Shown here one piece after another: positions 52,960 to 63,973 of a stretch of 64,000 bases of DNA. The DNA comes from Vibrionales bacterium SWAT-3 (GTDB taxonomy: Bacteria; Pseudomonadota; Gammaproteobacteria; Enterobacterales; Vibrionaceae). The position numbers were made by a program, and so were the translations under genes. Within the stretch, counting starts at the first letter, position 1. Each line of letters opens with the position of its first letter. The stretch is from assembly GCA_000169995.1 (NCBI GenBank), contig AAZW01000008.1:1-64000 (forward strand), in the 5' to 3' direction. A model generated the notes under the pieces. That model saw nothing but the letters and a program-made list of their open reading frames with translations, made no database searches and was not told where the DNA came from.

Positions 52960-53793
52960 ATGGATATTGATGCGTTGCGAGGCTTTCTCGCGTTTGTGGA
53001 GACCAGCAGTTTTACACGCGCTGCAAAGCAGATTAATCGCACCCAATCAGCCTTCAGTGCTCAGATGCGCAAGTTAGAGGAAGAACTGAATGTCACCCTG
53101 TTTCAAAAGGAAGGACGCAATCTGGTTTTGACTGAGGCGGGCTTGGCATTACGTTCTCATGCGGAGCAGCTCGTCGCACTCCACAATACGGCATTGAAAC
53201 AAGTAAAACGTTATGAGGACAAACAGCCACTGAGATTAGGTTGCCCTGAAGACTATAACGACAGCATCTTGCCGAAAGTGATTAAGCTTTTGCAGAACGC
53301 TGAACCTACTTGTTCCATTCAAGTATTTAGCTTGCCGAGCATTACGCTTAGAGAGTGGCTTGATGATGGTAGGCTTGATGCTGCTATCGTGACCCGCGCT
53401 CCCGATAGTGAAGAGGGATATTGGCTAACCAATGATGTGGGCGTTTGGATAAGCAGCCCTGATTTTGTGTTTGATGATTCTAAACCTGTCCCACTTGCTC
53501 TGTTCCAGACGGATTGTAAATACCATGCTGCGGCGGTGAATGGTTTAACTAAACAAGACACGCCATATCAGCTTATGGCGTGTAGTAATACGGCTTCAGC
53601 GCAGCGTGCAATCGTCAAAGCTGGGTTGGCAATTGGTGCGATGGGCAAGCTCAGTGTCACGCCTGATTTGAAGATTCTCGATGATATGCCGCCGTTACCT
53701 GCGGTAGACATCGTACTGTTGCTCGCGAGTAAGCATCATCCAGTATTGGACAAAGAGGTACTCAATCAGCTGGTTGAATTGGATTCTAATTAG
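52960..53793 (+). CDS. LysR-family regulator
   Basis: A 277-residue regulator with an N-terminal winged helix (MDIDALRGFLAFVETSSFTRAAKQINRTQSAFSAQMRKLEEEL) split here as MDIDALRGFLAFVETSS and TRAAKQINRTQSAFSAQMRK, and a C-terminal effector domain. The start at 52960 matches the family N terminus better than the ATG at 52942. Divergent from the GST gene, which is its probable target. Confidence 0.86.
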   Translation: MDIDALRGFLAFVETSSFTRAAKQINRTQSAFSAQMRKLEEELNVTLFQKEGRNLVLTEAGLALRSHAEQLVALHNTALKQVKRYEDKQPLRLGCPEDYNDSILPKVIKLLQNAEPTCSIQVFSLPSITLREWLDDGRLDAAIVTRAPDSEEGYWLTNDVGVWISSPDFVFDDSKPVPLALFQTDCKYHAAAVNGLTKQDTPYQLMACSNTASAQRAIVKAGLAIGAMGKLSVTPDLKILDDMPPLPAVDIVLLLASKHHPVLDKEVLNQLVELDSN

Positions 53794-53841
53794 ATCTTGC
53801 TTGTTGAGAGGCATTGATTTCGAGAGCGAACAATAAATAGA

Positions 53842-53878
53842 AAGGCCGAGAACATTGCGTTTCTCGGCCTTGTTTTTA
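53842..53878. terminator. Bidirectional terminator
   Basis: AAGGCCGAGAA and TTCTCGGCCTT arms around CATTGCG, followed by GTTTTT, between the LysR gene and the convergent chemoreceptor gene. Confidence 0.9.
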
Positions 53879-53894
53879 TCGAAGAGGGAGCGAA

Positions 53895-56008
53895 TTAAGA
53901 GAGCTTAAATTTGCTCAACTCTCCGTGTAAATCTCCGGCTTTTACTGTCAGCTCATTACTGATTTCTACCGAGGATGTCATGGTGTCCATCACTTCCACG
54001 GCGGTGTCGTTAATGATGACGACATTACGGTTAATCTCTTCAGATACTGAACTTTGCTCTTCAGCTGCAGAAGCGATTTGATTGTTCATGTCGTTGATGA
54101 CTTCAATGGCTTGGTTAATCTCAGACAGCGCCAAATGAGCGGCTTGAGTTTCGCCTTTGGTATCATTCGCTTGCTTTTGACTTTGCTCCATCAAGACCAC
54201 GATAGATTGGGTCTCTTGCTCTAGGCGCGTTAGCATTGAGCGGATCTCTTCGGTTGAACCTTGAGTACGGTTTGCTAGGTTACGTACTTCATCGGCAACC
54301 ACGGCAAATCCTCGTCCTGCTTCGCCTGCGCGTGCAGCTTCAATGGCAGCATTCAGAGCAAGCAAGTTAGTTTGTTCTGCAATACCACCAATCTCGCTCA
54401 AAATGCCTTGAATCGCAGTGCTCGAATCGACTAAGTTTTGCGTTTGTTGCTGCGCATCATTCACCTGAACCGCTAAGCTATCAACCGCGCTTGCAGCATT
54501 GTCCATGCGTGTCATGCCGTTAAGGCTATTACTTTGTACTTGGCTCGCTGCGGCAGCGGCTTGCACGGCTGAGTTCGCCACTTCTTGCGCAGTTGCACTC
54601 ATCTCATTGATTGCAGTGGCGAGTGAGTTCACTTCGTTTACTTGAGCGTTCAACTGGTCACGAGATACCTCTGCACGCGCTTGGCCTTCAGTTGCGTTTT
54701 TATCGACTTGGTCTGCTGTCGCCATTACAGTAAGTAGCATCTCTTGTATACGAGATAGGAAGGTATTAAACCAGTGAGCCAGTTGCGCGGTCTCATCTTT
54801 CCCTTTTACTTCGATGCGATAGGTTAAATCACCTTCCCCTTGTGCGGCATCTTTAAAGCGCTCGACCAAGTTATTGAGAACTTTGCCCAGAGAGTTGGCA
54901 ATCAATGCCATAGAGATGATGCCTAGAAGAACGGCGACGATCCCCGCCCACACACCTTTTTCAAGCGCTTTCGAATTCTGTTCATCACTCCACTGGGTGT
55001 ATTCGTCGACACTTTTTGCAAGGTGACTACTGGGAACCGACACCATGACTACCCCGGTGCGTCGCTAGTTTCGATAGCCGTTATGGCGTATTCCTCTCCG
55101 CCAAATGTAACCAACCCAGCCCCAGACTGTTTAGCGATAGACTGAACGCGCGACCATTCTTTTTCTAGCGCTGGCGAGACTTTCTTACCCACCATGTTTC
55201 CAGCGCTGCTGTTGGCTAGGGTGATACCTTTCCATGAAGTGATGAGGATTCTACCTTGTCCATCGAACAGGTGACGAGCAAGACCTTCACTCTGACTTTG
55301 CAGTTCATGAAGTGACAAATCGAAGCCAAGTGAGCCGATGATCTTACCGTTCTGTTTGATCGGCTGGCTAATGGTGGTAATGAGTTCTTGCTTACCACGA
55401 ACCGGATAGAAGTAAGGTTCCATTACGAACGTTTTACCGGTTTGGTAAGGCATTAAGTGCCAGTCGTCTTTGCGTTCGCCATTGCTGTTCAGTTCAGTAT
55501 TGCTGAAGCTCTCCATTGCGACTGCGTCAAAGCTGTTTTGGTCATTGGGAGAGAAGAAAGGGGCAAGGTAGCCCTGACTATTAAAGCCTAATTCGCTGTC
55601 CAAGTTGATCTCTCCATTGAGATCGGTTTGTTGTGGCCAAGTCTTGTTTTCCCACACCATGTAGCCGGCAAATACGGCTTTGTTTTGTGCTTCTAGCGCG
55701 GCAGTAAACTGTTTAACGATAAGGTCTGCGCTAGCGTCCGTTTCTGAACTCAACTCTATGATTGAACGTGCTTGCTTTAAGTTAGCTAGCACCGGGTTAA
55801 GTTGGTTGGAGATGTTTAACCCTTGCTGAAGTGCCGTATTTTGTAAATCGGTAATCGTAGCGTCGGTTAACTGTAGTTTTACTTTCTCTGTGACTTGTTT
55901 ATTCACATCAGTAAAAGCGCTAGTGGTCATGCCCATTGCGATCAACAGGGTGAAAGCCATCGCCCCGCCCGCACTCACCGCAATTCGCGTTCGTATACTG
56001 TTAAACAT
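53895..56008 (-). pseudogene. Methyl-accepting chemotaxis protein, split by a frameshift
   Basis: The upstream piece (56008 to 55049, 319 codons) encodes a membrane helix and a dCache-type periplasmic sensor (WDNSF-like core GYMVWENKTWP, FMEPYFYPVRGKQ); the downstream piece (55046 to 53895, 383 codons) continues with the second helix, HAMP and the signalling hairpin ([19 protein letters not shown]). The first piece ends SDAPG and TAG; in the next frame the sequence reads on as VVMVSVPSS, so one missing base in or near the GGGG run at about 55050 explains the break. Joined, it would be a normal receptor of about 704 residues. The signal is unknown. A sequencing error in the G-run is the main alternative. 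Confidence 0.88.
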
Positions 56009-56386
56009 ATGATCTCTCTAGCTAAATAGTGGTAGTTTTGCAGAGATTTTAAACAAGATAAGTGAACGGAAAATGCAAAAAAATGAACACAAAAAGAATA
56101 GGGAGATCAAAAATATAAACAAGATTGCATAGTGCTCAGTTTTTGCTTTGATCGCAACGCTTAGAGGAAGATGAAAATCATCATTTAACAATCGCTAACT
56201 TTCTGTATTTATTAGTTTTAATGATGGTTAGGAGAGTTTGATGTTTTAGGAAGACCGCTATTTTTGCTATCTAATTTGTGACCGCGAGTCTATTACTCAT
56301 TATATGACGGCGGTCACAATTAATTTTATTTAACCCGATGAATTACCACTCTTTTTATAAGTGATTTAAAGAGGGAAAGCGTTGTA
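56009..56386. other. Intergenic region with a long hairpin
   Basis: These 378 bp between the chemoreceptor gene and the photolyase-family gene are AT-rich. The only distinct feature is an inverted repeat, TTGTGACCGC (56276-56285) against GCGGTCACAA (56310-56319), a perfect 10-bp stem with a 24-nt loop, shortly after the photolyase stop. It may end that transcript or bind a regulator. Confidence 0.55.
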
Positions 56387-57880
56387 TTAGCTTGCCCGTG
56401 TTGTTTTGCTCTGTTTCTTCGGTGGCCTAACGTGGCGTGACAAAATACGACTGCGTTCTTGTTTCACTTCCGTTAGCTTTCTCCATGACCATAAACGCAC
56501 GCGTGCTTCTTTGGCGCTAACTTCGAGATCGACGACTGGATTGAGGTAAGGGAAATCTGGTTCAAGCTCATGCATCATGACTTCCATTGGCGTCATTTTC
56601 CAGGGCTCAAATAGAAGTGGAGTGGGGATATCTGAGAGCTCTGGAACCCATTTACGGATGAAGTCCCCATCAGAGTCATGCTCTTGGGCTTGTTTTGTTG
56701 GGTTGTAAATTCGGATGGTGTTGATGCCTGTTACCCCGGCTTGCATTTGAAACTGTGGGTAATGAATTCCGGGTTCAAAATCGAGGAACATTTGCGCCAA
56801 GTGTGTGACACCATCACGCCAGTCCATGTTCATATGGTGAGTGAGAAAGCTCACCAGCATTGAGCGCATGCGGAAATTAATGTACCCCGTATGATGCAGG
56901 CAGCGCATACACGCATCGACTAATGGCACGCCTGTCATCCCTATCTTCCATGCCTGAAGATGTGTCGGATCTTTTACCGTTTCTTTTTGTAAGAGTGCTT
57001 CATAGGCGTGATTGATGCAGCGATATTCCATCGCGCATTCCGATTCAAACTTCTGCATGAAATGACAATGCCAGTGGAGCCTTGAAGAGAGCGCAATCAA
57101 GCTGCGACGAAACCCTGCGACTTGCCAGTGCCCCAATAGGTGTTGATAAACCTCACGCAGCGATATGTTGCCCCAAGCTAAATATGGAGATAGACGTGTA
57201 CAGGCATGTCGCGAGGCTTCTGGACTTGAGATGCTGCGGTAGTAATCTCGACCACGGCGATCAAAGAAGTCGTGTAACGTTGCCCATGCCAGTGCACTTC
57301 CGCCCGTTTGTATGCCGTTAACTTTGGTTAACCATGCTTGTGGAGGTTCCATAGCGAGTTCAAGCTCTTCAGGATCAAGGGTATGCAGTGATTCTGCAGT
57401 GAAAAGACTTTCTTCGATGGGAGCACGCATCACACTGTTCCAATGCTTGTCCCAACCGACTCTGTCTTTCGACCCTCTTACGACAGCGCCCTGTGCGAAC
57501 TCTTGCCATGGGATGTTGTGCTCTGTAAACCAAGTAGAAAGTTCTCTGTCGCGCTCAAAGGTGCAATTTAACCCTATCTCTTGATGAGAGAAGAGGTTTT
57601 TTATGTGGTAACGAGATTGAATCGCTTCGAAGCAGTCCACCGCACTGCCATGAAGTATTGAAACCTGATGTCCATACGCCTTCAGTGACTGGTTCATGCA
57701 TTGCAGTGACTGCCAGACAAATCGCCAATGTCGCTCAGAATAGTGGGCATTGTTTAACAGCATGGGTTCGAAAATGTAGAGCAATATCGTTGGGTATTGA
57801 TCTGATAAAGCGTGTTGTAAAGGTGCGTGGTCGGTGAGTCTTAAATCGCGCTTTAGCCACACTACGTTTATTGTTTGCAT
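56387..57880 (-). CDS. Cryptochrome/photolyase-family FAD protein
   Basis: A 497-residue flavoprotein of the photolyase/cryptochrome superfamily. The N-terminal antenna domain starts [16 protein letters not shown] and the FAD-binding domain has [44 protein letters not shown] split across 320-345 and a [21 protein letters not shown] stretch. It resembles the FeS-lacking class I-like bacterial group, but which lesion, if any, it repairs cannot be told from sequence by eye. Single gene, starting at 57880. Confidence 0.85.
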   Translation of the reverse strand: MQTINVVWLKRDLRLTDHAPLQHALSDQYPTILLYIFEPMLLNNAHYSERHWRFVWQSLQCMNQSLKAYGHQVSILHGSAVDCFEAIQSRYHIKNLFSHQEIGLNCTFERDRELSTWFTEHNIPWQEFAQGAVVRGSKDRVGWDKHWNSVMRAPIEESLFTAESLHTLDPEELELAMEPPQAWLTKVNGIQTGGSALAWATLHDFFDRRGRDYYRSISSPEASRHACTRLSPYLAWGNISLREVYQHLLGHWQVAGFRRSLIALSSRLHWHCHFMQKFESECAMEYRCINHAYEALLQKETVKDPTHLQAWKIGMTGVPLVDACMRCLHHTGYINFRMRSMLVSFLTHHMNMDWRDGVTHLAQMFLDFEPGIHYPQFQMQAGVTGINTIRIYNPTKQAQEHDSDGDFIRKWVPELSDIPTPLLFEPWKMTPMEVMMHELEPDFPYLNPVVDLEVSAKEARVRLWSWRKLTEVKQERSRILSRHVRPPKKQSKTTRAS

Positions 57881-57992
57881 CTGAGCCCTCTTTCGTTTTG
57901 GTGCATTACGAGTCAGAGGGCGAAATGTCTCACTGGAAGTGAATTTTATTTTCGATAATGAAAGGGCAGGCCATGGGCGTCTGTATTTATTA

Positions 57993-59780
57993 TTAGAGAA
58001 TGCCTAAGCTTTTTAGTTTTCGATAAATCGTGTTACGGCTGATGCCAAGTATGCGCGAAGTTTTGCTGATGTTGCCTTGGTTGGCTTGATAGGTTTGAAG
58101 CAAGGTTTCTTCAACCGTGCTTCTTAAATCAGCATTTGGCTTACCTTCGATGATACGAGATGCAGTAATTTGGTGATGACTAACTTGCTCCAAAGAGGTG
58201 AGGTGCTGAGCAAGATGACTAGGTACATGCTCGAGTGTGAGTTGTGGTTCGTCACTTGCTAGTAAAGCGGCGACTTTAAGTAGGTTGTCTAATTCACGGA
58301 TGTTGCCTGGCCAAGAATAGGCGCACAATAGACTCATTAGGTGCGGGCAAATTGATTGCTCAGCCTCGGCGTATTTACGATGAATGTGTTCGATTAAGGC
58401 ATGCTTATCTTGTCGCTGTTGAAAGCTTGGCAAGGTAAAGGCTAAGCCATTGAGTCTGTAATACAGGTCTTGCCTAAACTCACCAGTTGCGACTAACTGC
58501 TCGAGGTTTTTGTGAGTAGCAGCGATGATCTGACAATCGACTTGGTAGCTCTGATTGGAACCCACAGGAACAACGGATTTATCTTGCAGAACATGCAGCA
58601 ATCGACATTGAGCCTCTAATGGCATGTCGGCGATTTCATCTAGAAACAGAATTCCCTTATCCGCTTGGCGGATCTTGCCTTGGAATCCTTTGTGGCTCGC
58701 GCCTGTAAAAGCCCCTGGCGCGTAACCAAACAGTTCAGATTCGATAAGATCTTTAGGCAGCGCACCACAATTCACGGCGACTAGGGGCGATGATTTTCGC
58801 TGGCTTTGCTTATGTAACGCCTTAACGAACTCGCCCTTGCCGACACCTGTTTCCCCAAGGATTAATAGGCTAATGCCTTTGTCGATAACCTTATTGGCCT
58901 GCTGCCAAGCGTGTTCTATCTGTTGTTCACCATGGTGTAAGTCACACGACGCTGAAATAGAGCGTGTGCGCTTGGCTGTTGGGCGTTTTAGGTGCTGTTT
59001 TTCAAACACAAAGGGTGCATCAATTGAAGTTCTGTTGAAGAGAGTATCGATACTCTCACCGACGATCGAGGTTTGATCCAACAGTTGAGAGGCGACCTGA
59101 TTATGCGCGACTACCTCTCCAGCTTCGTTGGCTATCACAATCCCTTGCCAACCACTATGAAGTAGCGATTTCTCACACGCGAGATCAATGCGAGTCGTAC
59201 CTTGTGGTATATGGCTCAATAACTGATTCTCAATAAGCTGAACCATATTTTGAACGAGTAGTTGCACCGAACTGTCGTGTTGCTGCTGCTCACTGGTAAT
59301 GTCCAATACGCCAACCATTTGCCCTTGATGATCAAACACTGGGCTTGCTGAACAACTGATAAATCGATGCTGGTGGATGAAGTGCTGCTCACCAATGATG
59401 GTTACAGGTTTTGCTTCCACGATCGCCGTGCCAATGGCGTTGGTCCCTTTGAGTTGTTCCTGCCAACACGCTCCAGAGCTGAGTGCAATCGAAGTTAGTT
59501 TTTCCTTAAACCGCTCTTGTCCCCAACTAGCCAGAATCACCCCTTCAATGTCGGTCAAGATCAAACGACTGTCTGTACGTGCAAACATCTGGTTGAACAG
59601 AGGCAGTGCATTGCGCTCGACGATTTGAATTAAGCTCGATGATTGATGACGCCGCTGCTTAAGAATCGACTGTGGCAGGCGAATATCTTCGGGAAGTCGT
59701 CTCTGTTTTAGCCCCGCTTCTGTGCTGCGATGCCAAGATGATGAAAGCCAATCTGAGGTGTTTGCTTGTTGAAGGTGCAT
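57993..59780 (-). CDS. Sigma54-dependent activator, AcoR type
   Basis: A 595-residue regulator of the acetoin/aldehyde catabolism class. It has an N-terminal GAF-type sensor region (about 55-180), a central AAA+ domain with intact Walker A (GETGVGKGE), the sigma54-contact loop GAFTGAS and Walker [13 protein letters not shown], and a C-terminal Fis-type helix-turn-helix ([22 protein letters not shown]). It is divergent from the aldehyde dehydrogenase gene, whose upstream region carries a -24/-12 promoter, so the pair is very likely regulator and target. Intact motifs contrast with the decayed regulator at 17273. Confidence 0.9.
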   Translation of the reverse strand: MHLQQANTSDWLSSSWHRSTEAGLKQRRLPEDIRLPQSILKQRRHQSSSLIQIVERNALPLFNQMFARTDSRLILTDIEGVILASWGQERFKEKLTSIALSSGACWQEQLKGTNAIGTAIVEAKPVTIIGEQHFIHQHRFISCSASPVFDHQGQMVGVLDITSEQQQHDSSVQLLVQNMVQLIENQLLSHIPQGTTRIDLACEKSLLHSGWQGIVIANEAGEVVAHNQVASQLLDQTSIVGESIDTLFNRTSIDAPFVFEKQHLKRPTAKRTRSISASCDLHHGEQQIEHAWQQANKVIDKGISLLILGETGVGKGEFVKALHKQSQRKSSPLVAVNCGALPKDLIESELFGYAPGAFTGASHKGFQGKIRQADKGILFLDEIADMPLEAQCRLLHVLQDKSVVPVGSNQSYQVDCQIIAATHKNLEQLVATGEFRQDLYYRLNGLAFTLPSFQQRQDKHALIEHIHRKYAEAEQSICPHLMSLLCAYSWPGNIRELDNLLKVAALLASDEPQLTLEHVPSHLAQHLTSLEQVSHHQITASRIIEGKPNADLRSTVEETLLQTYQANQGNISKTSRILGISRNTIYRKLKSLGIL

Positions 59781-59782
59781 GA

Positions 59783-59860
59783 CTGTTCCATGTCGTAACA
59801 GTGAGAGTGTACCAAATTGGAACAGTTGAACATTGGATTGGTTTCCATACGGCTGTTCAA
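59783..59860. promoter_or_regulatory. Probable upstream activator sites
   Basis: TGTTCCA (59783-59789), TGGAACA (59818-59824) and CTGTTCAA (59853-59860) are similar elements about 35 bp apart, 75-150 bp upstream of the -24/-12 promoter. The first lies in ACTGTTCCATGTCGTAACAGT, a partial dyad. Spacing and place fit binding sites for the AcoR-type activator. Confidence 0.5.
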
Positions 59861-59934
59861 TGCCAACTCACTTTGGGTTGTAAATGTTTGGTAATCATAG
59901 TTTTACAATTTATTAACAACAAGTTTTGAGGTTG

Positions 59935-59950
59935 TGGCGTGTGATTTGCG
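59935..59950 (+). promoter_or_regulatory. Sigma54 (-24/-12) promoter of the aldehyde dehydrogenase gene
   Basis: TGGCGTGTGATTTGCG has the invariant GG and GC with exact sigma54 spacing (consensus TGGCACG, four bases, TTGCW). It lies about 157 bp upstream of the ATG at 60107 and next to a divergently transcribed sigma54 activator. The rest of the 326-bp gap holds the probable activator sites and an AT-rich leader. Confidence 0.8.
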
Positions 59951-61024
59951 TTGTTCTTGTTGTGAAGAAAGCACGAAGTATCAGTGTTTTAAACAGAAAG
60001 CATAAACATGGGCGTCTTGTTATGAGTTCTTTTCTCAGGATAAGCCGCCAAAAAATAAGACAGCTCTCACTTAATAACGAACAACACATCTAAGAAGGAT
60101 CTAACTATGATTTACGCACAGCCGGGTAGTGACCATGCAGTGGTGAACTTTAAAGCTCAATACGATAACTTTATCGGTGGTGAGTGGGTGAAGCCTGTCA
60201 GCGGCGAGTATTTTGATAATACGTCCCCAGTGAATGGTCAGGTGTATTGCCAAGTGGCGCGCTCAACCGAAGCAGACATTAGCTTAGCGCTCGATGCGGC
60301 ACATGCAGCTCGTGCAAGTTGGGCGGCGACCAGTGTGACAGAGCGTTCGAACATCCTACTTAAAATTGCTGACCGTATTGAAGCAAACCTAGAAGAGATC
60401 GCAGTTGCTGAGACATGGGAAAACGGAAAACCAGTTCGTGAAACCCTGGCAGCAGATATCCCGTTAGTTGTCGATCACTTCCGTTACTTTGCGGGTTGTA
60501 TTCGAGCGCAAGAAGGCAGTGCAGCCGAGCTCGATTCAAACACTGCAAGTTACCATTTCCCAGAACCAATTGGCGTAGTTGGTCAGATCATCCCTTGGAA
60601 CTTCCCGATTCTAATGGCAGCTTGGAAACTAGCACCAGCACTCGCGGCAGGTTGTTGTGTGGTGATGAAGCCTGCCGAGCAAACACCAACGTCTATTTTG
60701 GTAATGATGGAGAAGATCGCCGACCTTCTGCCTGCTGGCGTAGTCAACATCGTCAATGGTTTCGGTAGTGAAGCGGGGCAGGCTCTTGCGACAAGTGATC
60801 GCATCGCTAAGCTAGCATTTACAGGTTCAACTGAGGTCGGTCACCATATCTTGAAGTGTGCGGCTGAAAGCTTGATTCCATCAACGGTAGAGCTGGGCGG
60901 TAAGTCTCCAAACATCTACTTCCCAGACATCTTTGATCATGAAGACGAATATCTCGATAAGTGTGTTGAAGGTATGTTGCTGGCGTTCTTTAACCAAGGT
61001 GAAGTGTGTACTTGTCCTTCTCGT

Positions 61025-62258
61025 AAGGGCGCGAATATACTTTGTTAATCTGATGTAAAAAGAACTTTTTCCCTGTAATCTTTATTCCATGCGGCTTGGT
61101 TCATCTTTCTTGGTACAGACAAGTTACCCTCTGATTTTCTAAATAGGTTCTGCACAAAGCGACGACAACAAGCCATATTCAACGCTGAATCCCCAGCGTA
61201 AATTCGCTGCTCGTCTTCTTTGAAAATTACGTCCAACGCCCAGTGCTGCTGATTCTCAATATGCCAATGCTTTCTTGTTGCCTTTGAGGCTAACTCTAAA
61301 GATAAATGGTCTGTGCAAATATAGTACGAGGTTTCATAACTTCCTTTCCCTTTGACACTCCTATCTCTTACCACTGCAACAATGCTTTTTACGAGACACC
61401 ACTTCTGTCTGAGTGCTTCGCTGAAGGCTGCAGGAAGCACGTAAACCTCACGAACCTCTTTTCTACCATGCCCTTTCTCTTCCGTGATGTATGATTCCTG
61501 TTTATCTTCAGGCAAAGCCCAATAGTATTGGAATTGCACATCAATTTCTGCTAATAAACTTGGTTGATTCAGTTTAACTTGTACTAGGATATCTCCACCT
61601 TTATCAACTACTTTATTCAGTGTTTCAACCTGACAATGCAGGGCATCAGCAGTTAATAAACATCCTTTGATATCTAAAGCGTCTAGCATGTTTCTTATTG
61701 CTAGCAGCTCCATACCTTTGCCGTCACAAGGTTGGTGTGTGAGAGTCAAACCCTCGTCTACATCAAATGCCGAAACCATATAGAGGGGGTGCTGTTGTTT
61801 GCTTGCTTTTGCCCCTTTTAGAACCTTCCCATCAACACTGATTATAGGCTGAGCATGCTTCTCTCTGTGCAAATTGACCCAGCCCACCATAGCTTCCAAT
61901 AGCGTCTCTGGCACAACGGATCTCATGATCGCAGCTATATTATGTCGAGTGGGAAGACCATTTTCGTAGGGGAAATACTCACGTAACCACTCGATATTTC
62001 CTTCACCGAAATCCTTAATCTCTGTCCATTTATTTTGACCACAAATCATGGCTGTTATGACCACGAAAGCGACTTCCATAACAGGATAAACTTGATTGAT
62101 GTGCGAACGGGTATCTTTCACTTTTTTAAGTTGCTCAATGATAATCATGTGCGAATTTCTCATGTTTTTTTACTTCATGATCAGATCGTGATTATCTAAA
62201 AAAGTTCCCTGTAAAATAAATCCATTATTTTCAATGGTTAAAGTTCGATCCCGCCCTT
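61025..62258 (-). mobile_element. ISAs1-family insertion sequence, 1234 bp
   Basis: The ends are AAGGGCGCGAATATACTTTG (left) and, read inward, AAGGGCGGGATCGAACTTT (right), imperfect inverted repeats. A perfect 10-bp direct repeat, TCCTTCTCGT, flanks the element at 61015-61024 and 62259-62268. One transposase gene fills it. The exact duplication and the otherwise undamaged target gene point to a recent event. Confidence 0.95.
61045..62163 (-). CDS. ISAs1-family transposase
   Basis: A 372-residue DDE transposase of the H-repeat/ISAs1 type. Visible segments are [18 protein letters not shown], the first catalytic region [31 protein letters not shown] and the C-terminal [20 protein letters not shown] with the final glutamate. 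It appears full length and intact, so this element may still be mobile. Confidence 0.93.
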   Translation of the reverse strand: MRNSHMIIIEQLKKVKDTRSHINQVYPVMEVAFVVITAMICGQNKWTEIKDFGEGNIEWLREYFPYENGLPTRHNIAAIMRSVVPETLLEAMVGWVNLHREKHAQPIISVDGKVLKGAKASKQQHPLYMVSAFDVDEGLTLTHQPCDGKGMELLAIRNMLDALDIKGCLLTADALHCQVETLNKVVDKGGDILVQVKLNQPSLLAEIDVQFQYYWALPEDKQESYITEEKGHGRKEVREVYVLPAAFSEALRQKWCLVKSIVAVVRDRSVKGKGSYETSYYICTDHLSLELASKATRKHWHIENQQHWALDVIFKEDEQRIYAGDSALNMACCRRFVQNLFRKSEGNLSVPRKMNQAAWNKDYREKVLFTSD

Positions 62259-62912
62259 TCCTTCTCGTGTGCTGATTCATGAATCGGTATACGACAAGTT
62301 TATTGCGAAAGTGGTCGAGCGTGCTCAAACCATCAAGCAAGGCAACCCGCTAGATACAGACACTCAGGTTGGCGCACAAGCCTCTCAAGAGCAGTTCGAT
62401 AAGATTCTTAGCTACCTAGAGATTGGCCGTCAAGAGGGCGCGAAAGTGCTGACTGGCGGTGAGATTTCACAGCAGCCAGACGATCTGGGTAATGGTTACT
62501 ACATTCAACCGACCATGCTCGAAGGCAACAATAAGATGCGTGTCTTCCAAGAAGAGATCTTTGGTCCAGTTATCGCGGTCACTACCTTTAAAGATGAAGC
62601 AGAAGCGCTAGAGATTGCCAATGATACCGAATATGGCTTGGGTGCAGGTGTATGGACGCGTGATGCCAACCTTGCGTACCGCATGGGACGTAATATCGAA
62701 GCGGGCCGTATCTGGGTTAACTGTTACCATGCTTACCCAGCACATGCAGCGTTTGGTGGATATAAGAAATCAGGCATAGGTCGTGAGACACATAAGATGA
62801 TGCTCGATCACTACCAGAATACCAAGAACTTGCTAATTAGCTACGATACCAATCCGCTAGGCTTTTTCTGATTACACAAAAATGGACTCAGGGGACTATT
62901 TGGACTCAATAC

Positions 62913-62938
62913 AAAGCGCCGTATCAACGGCGCTTTTT
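62913..62938. terminator. Terminator after the aldehyde dehydrogenase gene
   Basis: AAAGCGCCGT and ACGGCGCTTT arms around ATCA, followed by TT, 41 bp after the dehydrogenase stop and before the convergent LysR gene; A- and T-runs on both sides allow bidirectional use. Confidence 0.9.
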
Positions 62939-62965
62939 CCCATTTTATTGCCCCGTTCCTTAATG

Positions 62966-63856
62966 CTATGACTCACTTTTTTGTAGTGTAATCGAGTCGA
63001 GTTCACCTAAATGTTTTACAAACAATTCGAGTAGTTTGGGCTGTCTAGGGTGGTATGCACTCAGTAGTACCATCTTCCGGTTGTATTTCTTGTTGGTTAT
63101 TGGTGTGATGGTGATGTGTTCATCAAAGAGTTCCAAGCCTGGCCAGACTGGAACAATTGATACTCCAACCTCTTCCACCACCAGTTGAGCAATCGCCTCA
63201 AGGGAATCCAGGTCAAAAATGGTATTTTTAGTCATCCCTGTGTCGTTCATGAATCGTTCAGACATCTGCCCGCCCCAACAGGTAGGGTCATATCTAATAT
63301 AAGCGTTGTTATCGAGTATACTTGCAATAGAGCCTTGAATCGTTTTGTTATGAATTAACGCAAGAGGCTCATTTCTCAGTTCTCTACATCGCAATGTTTT
63401 TGGAATGACAGAGGGAGGGGCAACGATAATCGCTGCATCAAGGTCGCCATTGATAAGGCTCCGATTTAAATCGATCGAATTCCCAGGAATGATATGAAAT
63501 TTTGCCTGTGGCGCAACTTCCCGAATGGACTTGAGAGTCGATGGGATAAACGCGGTTAATGACGTTGAGTTAGCCCCCACTCTTAACGTGCCATCTAATC
63601 CCGACCCTTGTGCAACTTCAACAAGATCACGAGTCTCCCTGATAATCGATTTTGCTTTGGGGACAACCGCCAAACAGGCATATGTGGCCTGAACAGTGCT
63701 TCCAGCTCGTCTAAACAGCTTACAATTAAACTCGCCCTCTAACGCTTGAATCCTTTGACTGATGGCTGCCGGTGTTATGCCTTGGGCACGAGCTGCAGCG
63801 GCTATTGACCCTTCCTCTACGACTGCGACAAGGCTTTCAAGAAATCGAGTGTCCAT
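62966..63856 (-). CDS. LysR-family regulator
   Basis: A 296-residue regulator with the winged helix at the N terminus (MDTRFLESLVAVVEEGS, then AAAARAQGITPAAISQRIQA) and a typical effector-binding domain. It is divergent from the gene that starts at 63974 and probably controls it. Ligand unknown. Confidence 0.88.
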   Translation of the reverse strand: MDTRFLESLVAVVEEGSIAAAARAQGITPAAISQRIQALEGEFNCKLFRRAGSTVQATYACLAVVPKAKSIIRETRDLVEVAQGSGLDGTLRVGANSTSLTAFIPSTLKSIREVAPQAKFHIIPGNSIDLNRSLINGDLDAAIIVAPPSVIPKTLRCRELRNEPLALIHNKTIQGSIASILDNNAYIRYDPTCWGGQMSERFMNDTGMTKNTIFDLDSLEAIAQLVVEEVGVSIVPVWPGLELFDEHITITPITNKKYNRKMVLLSAYHPRQPKLLELFVKHLGELDSITLQKSES

Positions 63857-63973
63857 AGGTTTCCTTACGAATGAATATAAAAAAACTTAGTTTTTCTATT
63901 TTTATGTGGTGAGTAAACTAGCTACAACGACGACTTAAGTCTAGAGTCGATGTCATTTTAAAAGGGATCTTAA

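Larger units (their letters stand above)
60107..62871 (+). pseudogene. Aldehyde dehydrogenase, interrupted by ISAs1
   Basis: An NAD-dependent aldehyde dehydrogenase of the AldB/ExaC type, cut in two. The first part (60107-61024, 306 codons) has the cofactor region [15 protein letters not shown], the glutamate region [11 protein letters not shown] and the catalytic cysteine motif GEVCTCPSR. The second part (62269-62871, 200 codons) resumes with [11 protein letters not shown] and ends NPLGFF. Removing the element and one 10-bp duplication restores a continuous 506-residue frame. The first fragment otherwise runs into the IS and stops at 61046-61048. Its promoter is sigma54-type and the divergent AcoR-type gene is intact, so the knock-out is recent. 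Confidence 0.93.

Noticed and set aside
53895..55046. The downstream chemoreceptor half as a separate soluble gene
   Set aside because: It begins in mid-domain, has no ribosome site and completes the upstream half after a one-base shift.
53895..56008. Phase variation of the chemoreceptor by the G-run
   Set aside because: The run is only four bases, too short for frequent slippage.
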